From: Favolaschia claudopus
Lineage: Eukaryota > Basidiomycota > Agaricomycetes > Agaricales > Mycenaceae
NCBI GenBank assembly: GCA_037176885.1
Contig: JAWWNJ010000011.1
Span: 2,852,001-2,916,000 of the forward strand
Length of the DNA stretch: 64,000 bases
Direction of reading: 5' to 3'
The notes under the pieces were generated by a model. The model was not told the origin of the DNA and made no database searches. It saw nothing but the letters and a program-made list of their open reading frames with translations. Positions 11,829 to 22,697 of the stretch are shown here, in pieces; positions within the stretch are counted from its first letter, which is position 1, and each line of letters starts with the position of its first letter. The position numbers and the translations under genes were made by a program.

Positions 11829-11880
11829 TAGCTTCCTGTAGATCCCTGATGATGTCAATATGTTGTCTTGGAATTTAAGT

Positions 11881-12223
11881 AATGTTTTTGTCGCACCCAG
11901 TTGACGAGCGTCTGCTGGATGGTAAGTGGGATCATGAATATCGTTGATGCATTGGGCACGACAGCTCCGAATACTACAGTACTCCGACCCCTCACTTGGC
12001 CATGTCGGCGTAGATTTCGTTACAATGTGGAAGGTACCATTTGACACATTATAGTTGGACGGAGTCGAACAGGGAATTTGCAGGGAATGAGCTCAGATTT
12101 CTGGACCTGAATGCCATCGCAACTAGCGGTTCCAAATTCGAGGGACGAATAAACAAGGATAGCGGGTCGATAGTAGCTCAACACCAAAACAAAAACGACC
12201 CTCACTCCTCCACTCACAACCTT
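11881..12223. other. Short intergenic stretch at the inner edge of the left arm
   Basis: Homology to the right arm fades at about 11880. The rest is the 3' flank of the amidohydrolase gene. I see nothing else in it. Confidence 0.5.
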
Positions 12224-15050
12224 TCAAAGCCCACCAAACGCAACCTCCCCATCAATCACGGTCGCCACCACCTCAACATCTAAGATCTCTTTCGCGGGAA
12301 TGTGCATAATATCCCTCGACAAGACCGTAAAATCTGCGCGCTTGCCCGGTTCGAGCGATCCGAGAGTAGGCTCTGTGAACGAGGCATAGGCTGGGTCGAT
12401 TGTCATACCTGATTCGGACGGATTTTTTGTCCATGAAATGAAGTGAAGTGAAGGGAAGCATAGAGGGACACGCACCGCGTAACGCCTCCACCCGCGTCAG
12501 TCGTTCTTCAGGGAACCTAAAGTCATTCCGGGGTCAGTCAAAATTAATCCCAGTTGAAAGTTGTAAAGGAATTTTAACCATCCACCAGGCCCATGAGGCG
12601 AATCCCCCTGAATCGACGTCCGGGTAATCGCAGCGTAAAATGTTGCTAGCGGGTTCATCGTTTCAACGGGGAAATCAGAGCCTAGAGTCAGGCGCGCGCC
12701 GGCGTCGATGAAGGAGCGAAAGGCGTAGAGGCCCTTGATGCGTTCCGGGCCCTGTGTAATTGATCTTAGCGGCATACTCGAAGGAAAACACAGGAAAGAT
12801 CTCGAGAATGCGAGAGACGCACCAAACGATCTTGAGCGTACCACATGTCGCTGATTCTATGGAAAAAATCGTTCATGAATGATGTCAAAGTCAGGCTGGA
12901 GACGACAAGATAAGATGTGAACTACGCACGCATGCGTCGGCTGAACACTCGCGATTACTTTTGTTGCTCTCGATTAGCGGCCCGATCCGCTGGAATGATA
13001 AATCGTGGAAACTTACCACCAAGTCTCCCAACCCTTCTCATATCTTCCTTCGTCATCAACTGCGCATGTTCCAACCTTGGTCGTAGCGCCGTAACATTCA
13101 CCCCTACGCCTTGGAGAGACGCCTCGAAGGCGTCGAGAACGATGCCGTTTGCGCGGTCACCGATTGCGTGGACATTCTAAGTAATACGAATTATAAATGA
13201 TATCTATGGATCAGATGACGGGATGCTGAAAGAATTGGTACATACCACTTGCCACCCGTCACGAAGGAAACGGGGGATGACGTCGAAGAAGACTTCCTCT
13301 GGAAGACGCATGAAGCCGGACGTGGAGGGGTTGTCTGTGTATGGTTCGTATAGCTTTATTGTATCGCATGGGGATGTAAGGCACAGAATCACGAGGGATG
13401 GAAAGGGTGCGGGACGAGACGCACCGCTGATCCTCCCGTTCTCAGCGCGCCTACACACATATATACATTCCACAATGAAAACAGATATGGAGCAAAGTGG
13501 GAGTAGAACGCACCATCGGCGAATATCTTAACACTGCGCGCAGTAAGACGATTTTCACCACCGAAGTATTGACTCGTTGTGTTCCCCCAATATTCAGCAG
13601 TTTCGTTGAAGAATCTCATAGCGTAGACACGAATCTAATCATTCAATCAGCGAGGTTGACACCTGAATGTTAAGATACTGGATGAATGCAGGAGGCTCAC
13701 CGGGAGTTTGCCGTTGGCAGCCTGCCTGGAGGGACCGGAAGCAATTAGAATTTTGAGAAAATCGACGCGAATCGTTGACAACGAGAATAGCGCATACCGG
13801 AAGAAGAAATCGAGCGAGGCCGGATCCAGACCCGCGTCATGCACGGAAGTGAGACCGTATCTCAATGCATCGTTCGCTGCCGCCCTGAAGCGTTGTTGCA
13901 GGTCGGTTTCAGTCAAGGCCGGGAGATTTAGGAGCTCTTGTGCGTTATCTAGCATCATTCCTGCGAACAAGGGAATCAGAAAAATACAATGCAGAAGATT
14001 CATTCGCTAAACAATCAAAATGCGAAGAGAAAAAAACGCACCAGTCGGCTCCCCCCTCTCATCCCTCAACACCACGCCACCATCCACACTCGCCGGAAAC
14101 GGCTTTTCGCTCACGCTCAGTTCGAGAACGCGGCGCGAGACCCACAAAGCGTGACAATCTTTTGATTGAAGGACGATGGGACGTCCGCGTAAGACTGGGT
14201 CCGCTTCTAAGTCGTCCTAAGGGGCGGCAGGCGCTTATAAGAAGACTGGGATATAGAGGCTATTAGATTTAACACGCGATACGCACCGCGGTAGGCCACG
14301 CGGAGCCCGGCCAGCTGGTATGGTCCCATCCGCCGCCGCGGATGACTGCGTTCCGGTCTTCGAGGAGGGAAGGAGTTGAGAGGATGTATGAGCGGACGCG
14401 GTCGACGGTTTCTGGGGAGTTTGATTGAGGATTCAGCGTATTTGATTATGTGTGAAACGGAAGATCGTACCATTGATAGTGGAGGTACCTTCGAGTGGGA
14501 GTTGTTTGCTAGCACCGTATTCGAGAAGATGGCCATGCGAATCTGTGGCAAGGTATTCTTTTGTGAGACTGGGCGGAGGCGTTAGGTGTTAGAAGCGCAG
14601 ATATTACCGCTAAGTCCGGGAACGACGATGGCATGCGTAGGGAGGGTGGTGACGGGTACAGGGCCATAGAGTTGCTTGACGCTCGCTGAGTGGTTTGAGT
14701 GAGACGATGCTGGCGTGGATGCAGTGAGGAATACCTCTGCTTCCGCTATGGAGAATCAGCGAGTTGTTGACGACGATGCATTCGACTTTAGAGTTGGAGT
14801 CGTCGACAGTGTATATGTTTGCTTGGCGAGAGCAGAGGGCATAAGCGCTGCCAGCCTGGAATGCCGCTGGGGAGGAAGCAGAGTTTGAAAACAGGATAGC
14901 GGCTCCGGAGACGAGGATCGACAAGCCAAGGATAGCCACCGATGGATGTGCAAGGAGCTTTGAGACAAGACTCGAACTCTGAGCTGGCGGGGTGTTGTCA
15001 GCTTCCAGTTTGTCTGTCGATTTCTTCGATCCGGAGCTGACTTGAGGCAT
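12224..15050 (-). CDS. Membrane-anchored YtcJ-type amidohydrolase (amidohydrolase 3 family)
   Basis: The gene starts MPQVSSGSKK at 15050 and ends EVAFGGL before a TGA at 12224-12226, with about ten exons. Near residues 25-55 a hydrophobic run (AILGLSILVSGAAILF) indicates a signal anchor, so the catalytic part should lie in the secretory lumen or outside the cell. Metal-binding landmarks appear in family order: HxH in SDSHGHLLEYG, TSVHDAGLD, the Lys stretch VKIFADG, NVHAIGDRAN, RLEHAQ and TLGSDFP. The C-terminal GSLEPGKRADFTVL is typical of composite-domain amidohydrolases. These enzymes hydrolyse amide or similar bonds with one or two metal ions; YtcJ-like members have no settled substrate. 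No break was found across the junctions I checked. It is single copy between the duplication arms. Confidence 0.85.
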
Positions 15051-15665
15051 TTCGAGTGAGGTGGCACGAGAGTAAGAGTGAAGAAGCGGATACAATCAGC
15101 CGGTTTTATAGCGACGACGTGTGGGCGCCTGGGTGATAAGCGCTGGGGGGCGCTTGTGTGGCCACACAATACAACCCTGAACGATCGCGACCAAGATCGC
15201 GAGGGTTCTTTGAATCACAGAACAACGTCGTCTTCCTATTTTCTTGTTCTGGCTTTTGTAGGGGTTGTTGAGGGGAAACAAGGATAGATAGATGGCCGCC
15301 CAGTGACTCTGCATAACTCAGAGGGGTGTCATAGAGACTCGGGCACACCTGGCGTTCACAGCATCTGTGATCATGATGGAAGAGGACAAGAGCCTGTCGC
15401 TGCCAGAAACAATGCGGCAATGGCCGTGATGAATGATTGATGGGTGATCGAACCAGAAAACTGCTGCAAGTCCTGCAACTACATATAGGATTGTCAGGAC
15501 AAGCACCTCATGAGTTATTTTCCGCAAATTAGGCTGCCTCGGAGCAAGCTTCCATTTGTTTGCAACCTGCGAGAGATATCAGTATCAATCCCCGACTACT
15601 CCTGTCGATATTCTACATTTTTGCATTTATAAATCTAAATTGTGCGAATAACCATGCATTCCAGC
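15051..15665. other. Intergenic region between amidohydrolase and DUF6534-type genes
   Basis: A minus-strand stretch around 15527-15430 encodes a hydrophobic run (LVLTILYVVAGLAAVFWF) that could be a membrane helix. The frame lacks a good start, splice sites or recognisable homology. I regard it as unsupported. Confidence 0.35.
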
Positions 15666-17252
15666 TCACGGCGTCGCGTCAGTGCACTCCGACGTGCTAA
15701 CCGCGTCTGTACTATACGGAAGATAAATCGAGGTAAACTCCCCCACCGTCTGTTGCGGAACTGGGATGGCATCGTTCGTCCAAAATCTCCGCCGCGCCCC
15801 TCCGTAGCGTGCGTTTAGAGTGAATACCAGGACGTTGGCGTATCTATCAGGAGAAAGAATCAGCGAGGTGATTCGCTCAATGAATAGTTGAGTTGATTGG
15901 GACGTACACTTTGCCTAGGATGAACGTTCTATAGCACGAATGCCAGCATTAGGCAATCGAGTATGAAGGAGTCCGATGAGAGAGATGGCTTACGGGGTTT
16001 CCTCAAGGTTAGATAGCGGGTATACGAGGAATAGAATGAGATAGATTATTGCGGTGAATGTCGTTACGGCGCCGGTCTCGACGGTGTTGAGCATGAGTTT
16101 TGATATGAAGGTGTCGGTGCGGCGTTCCTCCCAGGGCATTTGTATCCGATATTGATAGAACTACAGTAGACGCGGGATAAGGGAAGAAATAGAAGGATGA
16201 ATAAATGAGAGACGTACGATGATAATGAGCGTGGATGTTGTTAATATGTCGCAGACGGTGGTGATGATGAGCCATGACTGTGGAAGCGGTGGGTACATTC
16301 GCAATACATATGTAATTGGTTAGTTATTGAGCGGGTATTATATGCTCACCCTGACTCCGCTTGTGATCTTCACAACGTTGGCAAACTCGGTCGACTGAGA
16401 GAATTGGCCGACGACGACGAAGATCATGACGGCTTGTGCAATCGCGAGCTGCAAGTCGACGCGATGTGGTCAGTATGAAGATATTCTGAGTGATGAAACA
16501 AGGCACCAAGAAAATAACCCCAGCCACCGCGCACGCCCATATCGTCCGACTCATCAGTAGATATATTCGCCTGAAACACGCATGCGCTTTGAGTTTCGGC
16601 AGCTTTCTCCGGTATTATTGAGATAAACCGACCATGAAAAGAAGGTTTGTACCGCGCCAGCCGCTGCCGCACGGAGTCAGCCACATGCTTAAAGAAAGAA
16701 AGCAGATAGCATATATACGCACTGATTCCAGTGAACACCGGGGTGGCAAGACAGGACCAAGGAAGTATCGCCAAGGCCTTTTCGTCGCCCCACCCGAGAC
16801 ATAAGACCCAGTATGCGTAATGGCTCGAGACGCCGGTCTGAGTGAGCTCGAGGAGAAGGATAGCGCACACTGCGAGGTGGTGGGGAGTTCAGCCTCGACG
16901 AGAAGGGAAGGGACGGGCAACGAGATACGAGATACGCACCAAGAGTTTTTATCCACCGCCGCTCGTTGGGGAAGTACGTGAGGAATCTACCTGGTGTGGT
17001 GGATGGCCTTAGTAAAATCCAAATTCAAGAACTGGAGCTTGGTACGCACAGACCTGCAACAAGAGAGTCGCCGCTAGAGCCCAATTTGCCTGAGTGCCGG
17101 CCAGCTAGATGAATAAGGAAGGGGTCAGACGTGGCAACGGATACCGACGATTCTTTTACTCACTATCGGCGCCGTGCTAGAAAGAAGCGAGACTTTAGGG
17201 CAAGATGAAGATCGAGAGACGTCAGGACGCACAGCAAAAGGTACTGCGACAT
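15666..17252 (-). CDS. DUF6534-type multi-pass membrane protein
   Basis: Exon 1 is tiny: MSQYLL, joined by a 57-bp intron to TAPI and then LAGTQANWALAATLLLQ. Further exons encode FPNERRWIKTLV, a long helix pair around GVSSHYAYWVLCLGWG and SAYICYLLSF, LAIAQAVMIFVVVGQF, SWLIITTVCDILTTSTLI and a region ending before a TGA at 15666-15668. About seven hydrophobic segments are visible. The order and the late FISKLMLNTVETG and NVLVFTLNAR stretches match the Agaricomycete family annotated DUF6534, which is usually present in many copies per genome and has no known function. The acidic/Ser-Thr tail ends SECTDATP. Expression and role cannot be inferred. Confidence 0.8.
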
Positions 17253-18258
17253 CGTGTTGCGGGGAGAAGGGAGCGCTCCCGGAGGGAACGGTCAGAGGGC
17301 CGTCGCGTTATGTATGGTGACGACGGTGGTGGGCAGAGTGGACCCTGAGAGCCAGGAAGTGACACTGTATTGATATGCGAGTCGGAATATCCCGTAATCT
17401 GAGCAACGCCACTCACCGTCGGCCGATTGCCGAGTGCATGAATTGAGAAGGACCTTTGAAAACGACAAGGAAAGGGTTTCTGGGGGTGCGAGACGTGGTA
17501 GGAATCGACAGAGGGTGCGTTTCGCTTTGTGAAAGTAGAGGACATGAAAAACGAGAGCAAAGATGAGACTCTCACAGTGATCGGCCAGCAGATCGCTTCT
17601 TATGCGCCTCGCGTGGCCTCGGTTGCAAAAGAAATGGCCGGTCGGTGATGTCGTTGCTGTAATTAGTATTCGAGTTTCATTGTAACTTTGGCAAAACTTT
17701 GGTGAAATTTGGAACTTGACTGCAAAGTTCAAACATTTCAGCTACTTGACAGCAAACTTTGTGGCTGATGTCAAGGGTTTTGAGTTGGTATGTGAGTTTC
17801 GATCTTTTGAGCTGGTTTTTCGAGTTGGATCTTGACAGTGCTCGGACTTCAAGTTGGCTCGGAAATTCGTTGTCGTGAGTCATGACTCATGAGCGGATGA
17901 GCCGGACACCAACCGGACACCGTTGCCAATTGGTTGCCAAAGAGCCGGGTTCGGATAGTTTCAAAGAATGGCCTAAAATCGTCTTGGCACCTTCGGTGCG
18001 CGGTTTGTGTTGAGATGGGATGCGTCGCGATTACTGAGCATGGGAGAAGGAATCAAGGATCTAAAATTTGGTTGTGTTTACCTGTGACTGTTTCGTGACC
18101 AGCGTGACAGCGTCTCTTGTCCTCTTCGTTAACCTTCTCGACTTCAGACTCGACCGTCGCGCCAAGGTCTAAGCTTTTTCTCTGGAAGAAACGGTAGCTA
18201 GTAACTAATCTATCTCATCCAATACAAGCCTTTTCCTCTGAATGACTGTAGCATCTTC
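17253..18258. other. Intergenic DNA upstream of the DUF6534-type gene
   Basis: Around 17680-17870 there are loosely repeated motifs of the type AACTTTG and GAGTTGG. No gene is supported. Confidence 0.4.
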
Positions 18259-18527
18259 TACTGTACTAATCCGACCGGTCGTTCACTGGGTGTCACCCGT
18301 CACCCAAATTGTTCACTGGACAAGTTGTTCACAACACGTCAATCACATCAAAGCTACCATATATGGTAGGCCGGCATTGCTCGGCACATGCCGGCCGGAG
18401 ATTTTTTTGATTTTCTTGCCCTTTTTGGGCCGAAAAACTCCCCGTCACCCGTCACCCTGTTCAAAATTGTTCAGTTCACGAACCGGCGTCACGCATAACG
18501 TGAACAACCGGTCGGATTAGTACAGTA
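18259..18527. mobile_element. MITE with 26-bp inverted ends and TA target sites
   Basis: The element at 18261-18525 (265 bp) begins CTGTACTAATCCGACCGG and ends with the inverse CCGGTCGGATTAGTACAG. The 26-bp ends differ at one base. It is flanked on both sides by TA, the target of Tc1/mariner-type transposases. No coding capacity exists, so it is non-autonomous. Internal copies of GTCACCCGTCACCC near both ends add sub-terminal repeats. Confidence 0.75.
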
Positions 18528-19433
18528 TTGCCACTGGCCACTTGGCAGCGGAGCTGCCGAATCGTCGTTTGAATCCCTCTGTGTCTATAAGGTCGACTCT
18601 ATCCTTCTCGTCAAGTAATTTGCTGCAAATACTCCTCCTTTGAGCGGAGTCCAAAGTGCGGAATCGCTGAAGCTGGGTCTGCTAGTGATTTGCTTTAAAC
18701 GATTCAGTGTCCGAGTGTTATGTAAGTGGTCGTGCTCTCGGCGAGTCGGGTGTTCATCCTTGCATTCATTACTTGTCACTGTGCTTAGGACTGCGTCGTT
18801 GAACAGCTCCTCGCCTTCTCTCCTCGGCTGGTACAACGTGGGTAAACTCGGACCCACAAACGACCTCATTCCGCCACGCTCGTACCACGCGCACAAGTTC
18901 CGGGCTCGTTTACCCGAAATTCACAGCCGACCTCGTTCTAGCTTCCGTTTCCGACCCACCCTTCTCGTCATTGCATAGTACCTGACCGACCTCGAGACCG
19001 GTAAGTCCTTGCACTATCAAAGTCATCAATCAGAGAAGTTCATGTTTGTACCCGCCAGGCTATGTAGTGTGTCTGGATTTAAGATACGTGCGTTCCTGAC
19101 AGAGTCTGCTTGCTTTCTAACCCTGGATTCAATTGCGCTCATTATTTCTTGTCGGCATAAGAAATACATACAAGCCACCAGCAAGTCCAACGCCACGAAC
19201 CACTCAACTAGAAGTTCCTCTTCGCGATGATCATGAATTCATGTCACATCTCGTAGAGTCACCTGTTTCAGACAAGCGCCCCTCGGTCCGAACTCGACCA
19301 CTCATTCGTGAGACAATGAAGCAGAATTCGTGCAAGCTTCATTCGCGTATCAGCTGTAGGCACTGGGCAGCGAACATACCGTGATAACAAAACAATGGTA
19401 TAAAGTGCGTGCCACACAAACCGCCCTCATACG
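18528..19433. other. Intergenic region upstream of the P450 gene
   Basis: It contains scattered short frames only. A TATAAAG sits at 19399-19405, close to the P450 start. No gene is supported. Confidence 0.4.
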
Positions 19434-21606
19434 ATGACTCTCTCCATTTACCTCTTCCCTTTCTTTTCCCTCTTACTTCTGTGGGTCTGGTATCGCCGTC
19501 GCAACGACAGTCGACATTCCCCTCCTGGCCCTCCGAAGGACCCACTCATCGGGCATCTTCGGCATATGCCCGCTGCTCAGGCGCCGTTCGTGTTTCATGA
19601 CTGGGCGAAGATATACGGTGCTTATCCTCGTCTCTCTGACTCTCCCTCCCTGCACGAACTCATTACTTGACCACCCCAGGCGATGTAATGCAGCTCAAAG
19701 TCCTCGGCAAATCCATCATCGTCTTAGACTCTCTCCAAGCCGCCGTAGGTCTGCTCGACAAAAGAGGCGCTATCTATAGTGACCGCCCTCCGCTGCCTTT
19801 ATACGAGCTGTAAGTTCTTCGTTGCTCGGCTACAGTATTTGGAAAGGGGTATGTGGATTAATCAGTACTATGCTAGCCTGGGCTGGAATTACATGCTCTC
19901 ATTCATGCGCTACGGCGAAACCTTCACCCGCCATCGACAAGTCTATCAAGCGTTCTTCAGTCGTCAGCAATGCGCGGAATTCGAACCGATTCAGACTGAG
20001 GAGGCGCATCGGCTTGTGCGGAATATCTTGTCATCAGAGACGGATGATTATGGCTCGGTGTTGAGCAGGTGCGTCCAGCATCGATTCTCGAACTCAAAGA
20101 AGGAAGTCGGAATTATATTAACCTGATTCAGATATACTACTGGCATCCTCGTACAAGTCGTCGCGGGACACAAGATAACATCAGATGACGACCATTACCT
20201 CGAGCTCTCGAAAATGGTCTACCAAGTGTTTTCGGTGACAGGCGCTCCGGGCGGTACACCTATCGACTTCATTCCCGCTCGTGCGCCTCTCTCCTTTCAA
20301 TCTGGAGCCCCAAATTCACGCGTTACTGTTCCAGTCCGCCATCTTCCAGGCTGGTTCCCCGGAGCGTATTATGCAGGTGTAGCTCGAGCTTGGCAGCCCG
20401 TAGTTCGGCAGTTGTATGATTATCCGTATGAATCCGTTCAACAGGAGAAGGTGTGGCGTCATTGCTTTATATTCCACTTCGCTGATAGAGTAATGTAATG
20501 TGTAGGAAGCGGGCAACGCCTCGCCTTCGTTTCTCCTTTCACGGCTCCAGGAAATCGAGAACAATACCACGCAGTTGACGCCTGAAGAAATCAAAGGTGC
20601 TGCAGCGACTTTGTTCGGTGCTGAACTTCCAGTATTATCATTCTGTCTGGTTATCTCGAATCATTCATGCTGAATTTATTCATTCGTAGACTCGAAGCGC
20701 AATCGCAGTCTTTCTCCTCGCAATGGTGCTCTACCCCGAATGTCAGATCATAGCTCACAAAGAAATCGATTCGGTTGTCGGTGCCTCGCGATTGCCAACG
20801 TTTTCAGATCGTGGTGATCTTCCCTATATCGAGTGTATTCTGCAGGAGACACTTCGGTGAGCATCATGTTGAACTGAACACACATATACGCCTCAGTCAA
20901 TCGGAACCGATTAGGTGGAATCCTGTAGCTCCGCTCGGTGATTTGTCTCGCTTTCATTTTTATTTGACCTTCCCTGCTGAGAGGAATTACAGGTGTACCT
21001 CACCGCTCGACGCAAGACGACGTTTATCGCGGAATGTTCATCCCCAAGGGCTCAATTATTTTTGCCAATATCCGGTCAGTCATCTCGGCTATGGGGGATA
21101 AATCAAAATCTTCGAGATTGAATGCTGAAACAGTGGCATGGCTCTGGACGAGAACACATACAAAGATCCGACGAAGTTCATACCTGAGCGGTTTATACCG
21201 TCACCTGCGGGACCTGGGGAGCCCGAATTCGGTTCTTTGTTTGGGTTCGGGAGGAGGTGCGTCCGACCGAATCTCTTCGTTCTGTGGTGTTCGATAAACG
21301 AACGATTTCAACACTGGCAGGCGATGCCCAGCGCTTCATTTCGTCGAGCGAAATCTCTGGATCGCGATTGTTTCTATATTGGCGACGTGCACGGTTTCAA
21401 ATGCAGTGGACGAAAAGGGGAATATAATCGTTCCTGAAGCTACGATGAGCGATGGTGTGGATAGGTGAGCGTATACTTTACTATGCTTGTACCATTTCTC
21501 TGGTATTCATGACGGTGTTAGCTACCCGAAGGATCTTCGATGTTTGATTAAACCTCGGTCTCGTAGTGCGGAGGGATTGATTGCTGAAACTGCTTTAGTC
21601 GATTGA
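19434..21606 (+). CDS. Cytochrome P450, apparently complete
   Basis: The gene starts MTLSIYLFPFFSLLLLW, a membrane anchor followed by the proline-rich hinge HSPPGPPKDPLIGHL. About ten exons join by GT-AG. Visible landmarks are the C-helix RYGETFTRHRQVYQ, the helix-K motif ETLRWNP, PHRSTQDDVYRGMFIPKG, the PERF motif, and the heme loop FGFGRR joined across a 62-bp intron to RCPALHF. The heme Cys is thus present, but the usual CPG reads CPA. The I-helix Thr motif sits at a splice junction and reads GAELPTRSA in the best join, which is atypical. The protein ends ETALVD. It resembles the CYP64-like monooxygenases that are abundant in basidiomycetes; the substrate is unknown. It is expected in the ER membrane with a P450 reductase partner. 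Confidence 0.85.
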
Positions 21607-22697
21607 AATGTACAGGGTGAAAGGTAATTCTATTGCTCTCAGCTTTCTGATTCATACTGTACACGATGCGAGGTATGGAGAGCCGCGTTGGAGTGCGGTG
21701 TGGGCCAAACAACTTTGAAACTGTAAGTACATGAGCCTGAAGTGAATCCAGATCCGAAGCGTGATTGGTGCGTCGTCAGCTCAGTCTTCGAATTCACTGT
21801 TGGGATTCTGAGGATCATCCCAACTCCTAGCAAGTGGCGTGGAGGCCAGGTTGGAGCCTTCCCGACCCACTCTGTTTGCGAATTCGGGAATCGGCTTCGG
21901 GCTTAACCAAGGCTCGCCGCTCAACCAAGGGCCAAGGCTCAAGTTGGGTTATAACAAGAATCAGTAAAACTTGAATGCATTTTGGGGCTCAGGAGTGGTT
22001 TGCATATCGAGAGACAATTGATTGAAAGCGATCTAAACGTCCCAGCATCCAACACACCGGTCACCGGAATTATCATTAACCGGCGTGACAGGTGACGGTC
22101 ACACAATTTCTTCTTGACCTCGACCACCATCACGAAATTCAAAGAACGGAATAAAAATTGTGGCACGCTCCTCAAACCCTCATATTGATCTCCGGTTATC
22201 AACCTCATTCGTGGACATTCTACATCTACGCATGGCGACATCCGCTGGCTGCCAGTGTGCTTAGCTTAGACCTAGGCTCCACACAACCGATGCGGGCCGG
22301 GCTCGGACCTCGGTCCAACCTTCATTCGATCTCTACTCTGTCTTCCGAGTCTCTGTCGTCTTTTCAGTGAAGTGGCTCCGTCCTGGGTGCAATTACTGGT
22401 TATCTTCATACTCTGAAACAACAGTTCGCCTTGTCTATGAAAATGATACCCCGCAAGATACCCAGACCCCGGCTAATAAAACAAGGTTACTTTCGTGCAG
22501 CGGAGTCTTTCAATTCGTTCAGTAGCTCATCTGACAGCATTCGGCACTTCAGTAATCATCTTCCGAGTTACAGGGTCTCAAAATAAGACGGCTTCATATT
22601 GTTGCCGGTGGCAGATTTCTGTTGTATTTACTTGTGTTGTCAAGGCTAGAAGCCGTGGGCGTTTAATCGGCGGTCTTCTTGACTCCCCACACTCATC
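21607..22697. other. Intergenic region between P450 and the unknown gene
   Basis: No gene is supported. A few short inverted motifs (for example around GTGACAGGTGACGG near 22086) are present but have no clear boundaries. Confidence 0.4.

Larger units (their letters stand above)
1401..11880. repeat. Left arm of an inverted segmental duplication (about 10.5 kb)
   Basis: This stretch matches 34382-41285 in reverse complement. The order is aldo/keto reductase, unknown protein, GFA protein, HNH-like protein, with all strands flipped in the other arm. Homology runs through promoters (TATAAAAG boxes and the block before the reductase) and introns, so whole DNA was copied rather than processed transcripts. 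About 4 kb (roughly 4885-8840) exists only in this arm. Divergence is uneven: the reductase and GFA coding parts are nearly identical, while other parts differ by many substitutions and indels. Confidence 0.9.

Noticed and set aside
21150..21440. P450 at 19.4-21.6 kb read as a frameshifted pseudogene
   Set aside because: A 62-bp GT-AG intron between FGFGRR and RCPALHF and further introns restore the full frame to the stop at 21606.
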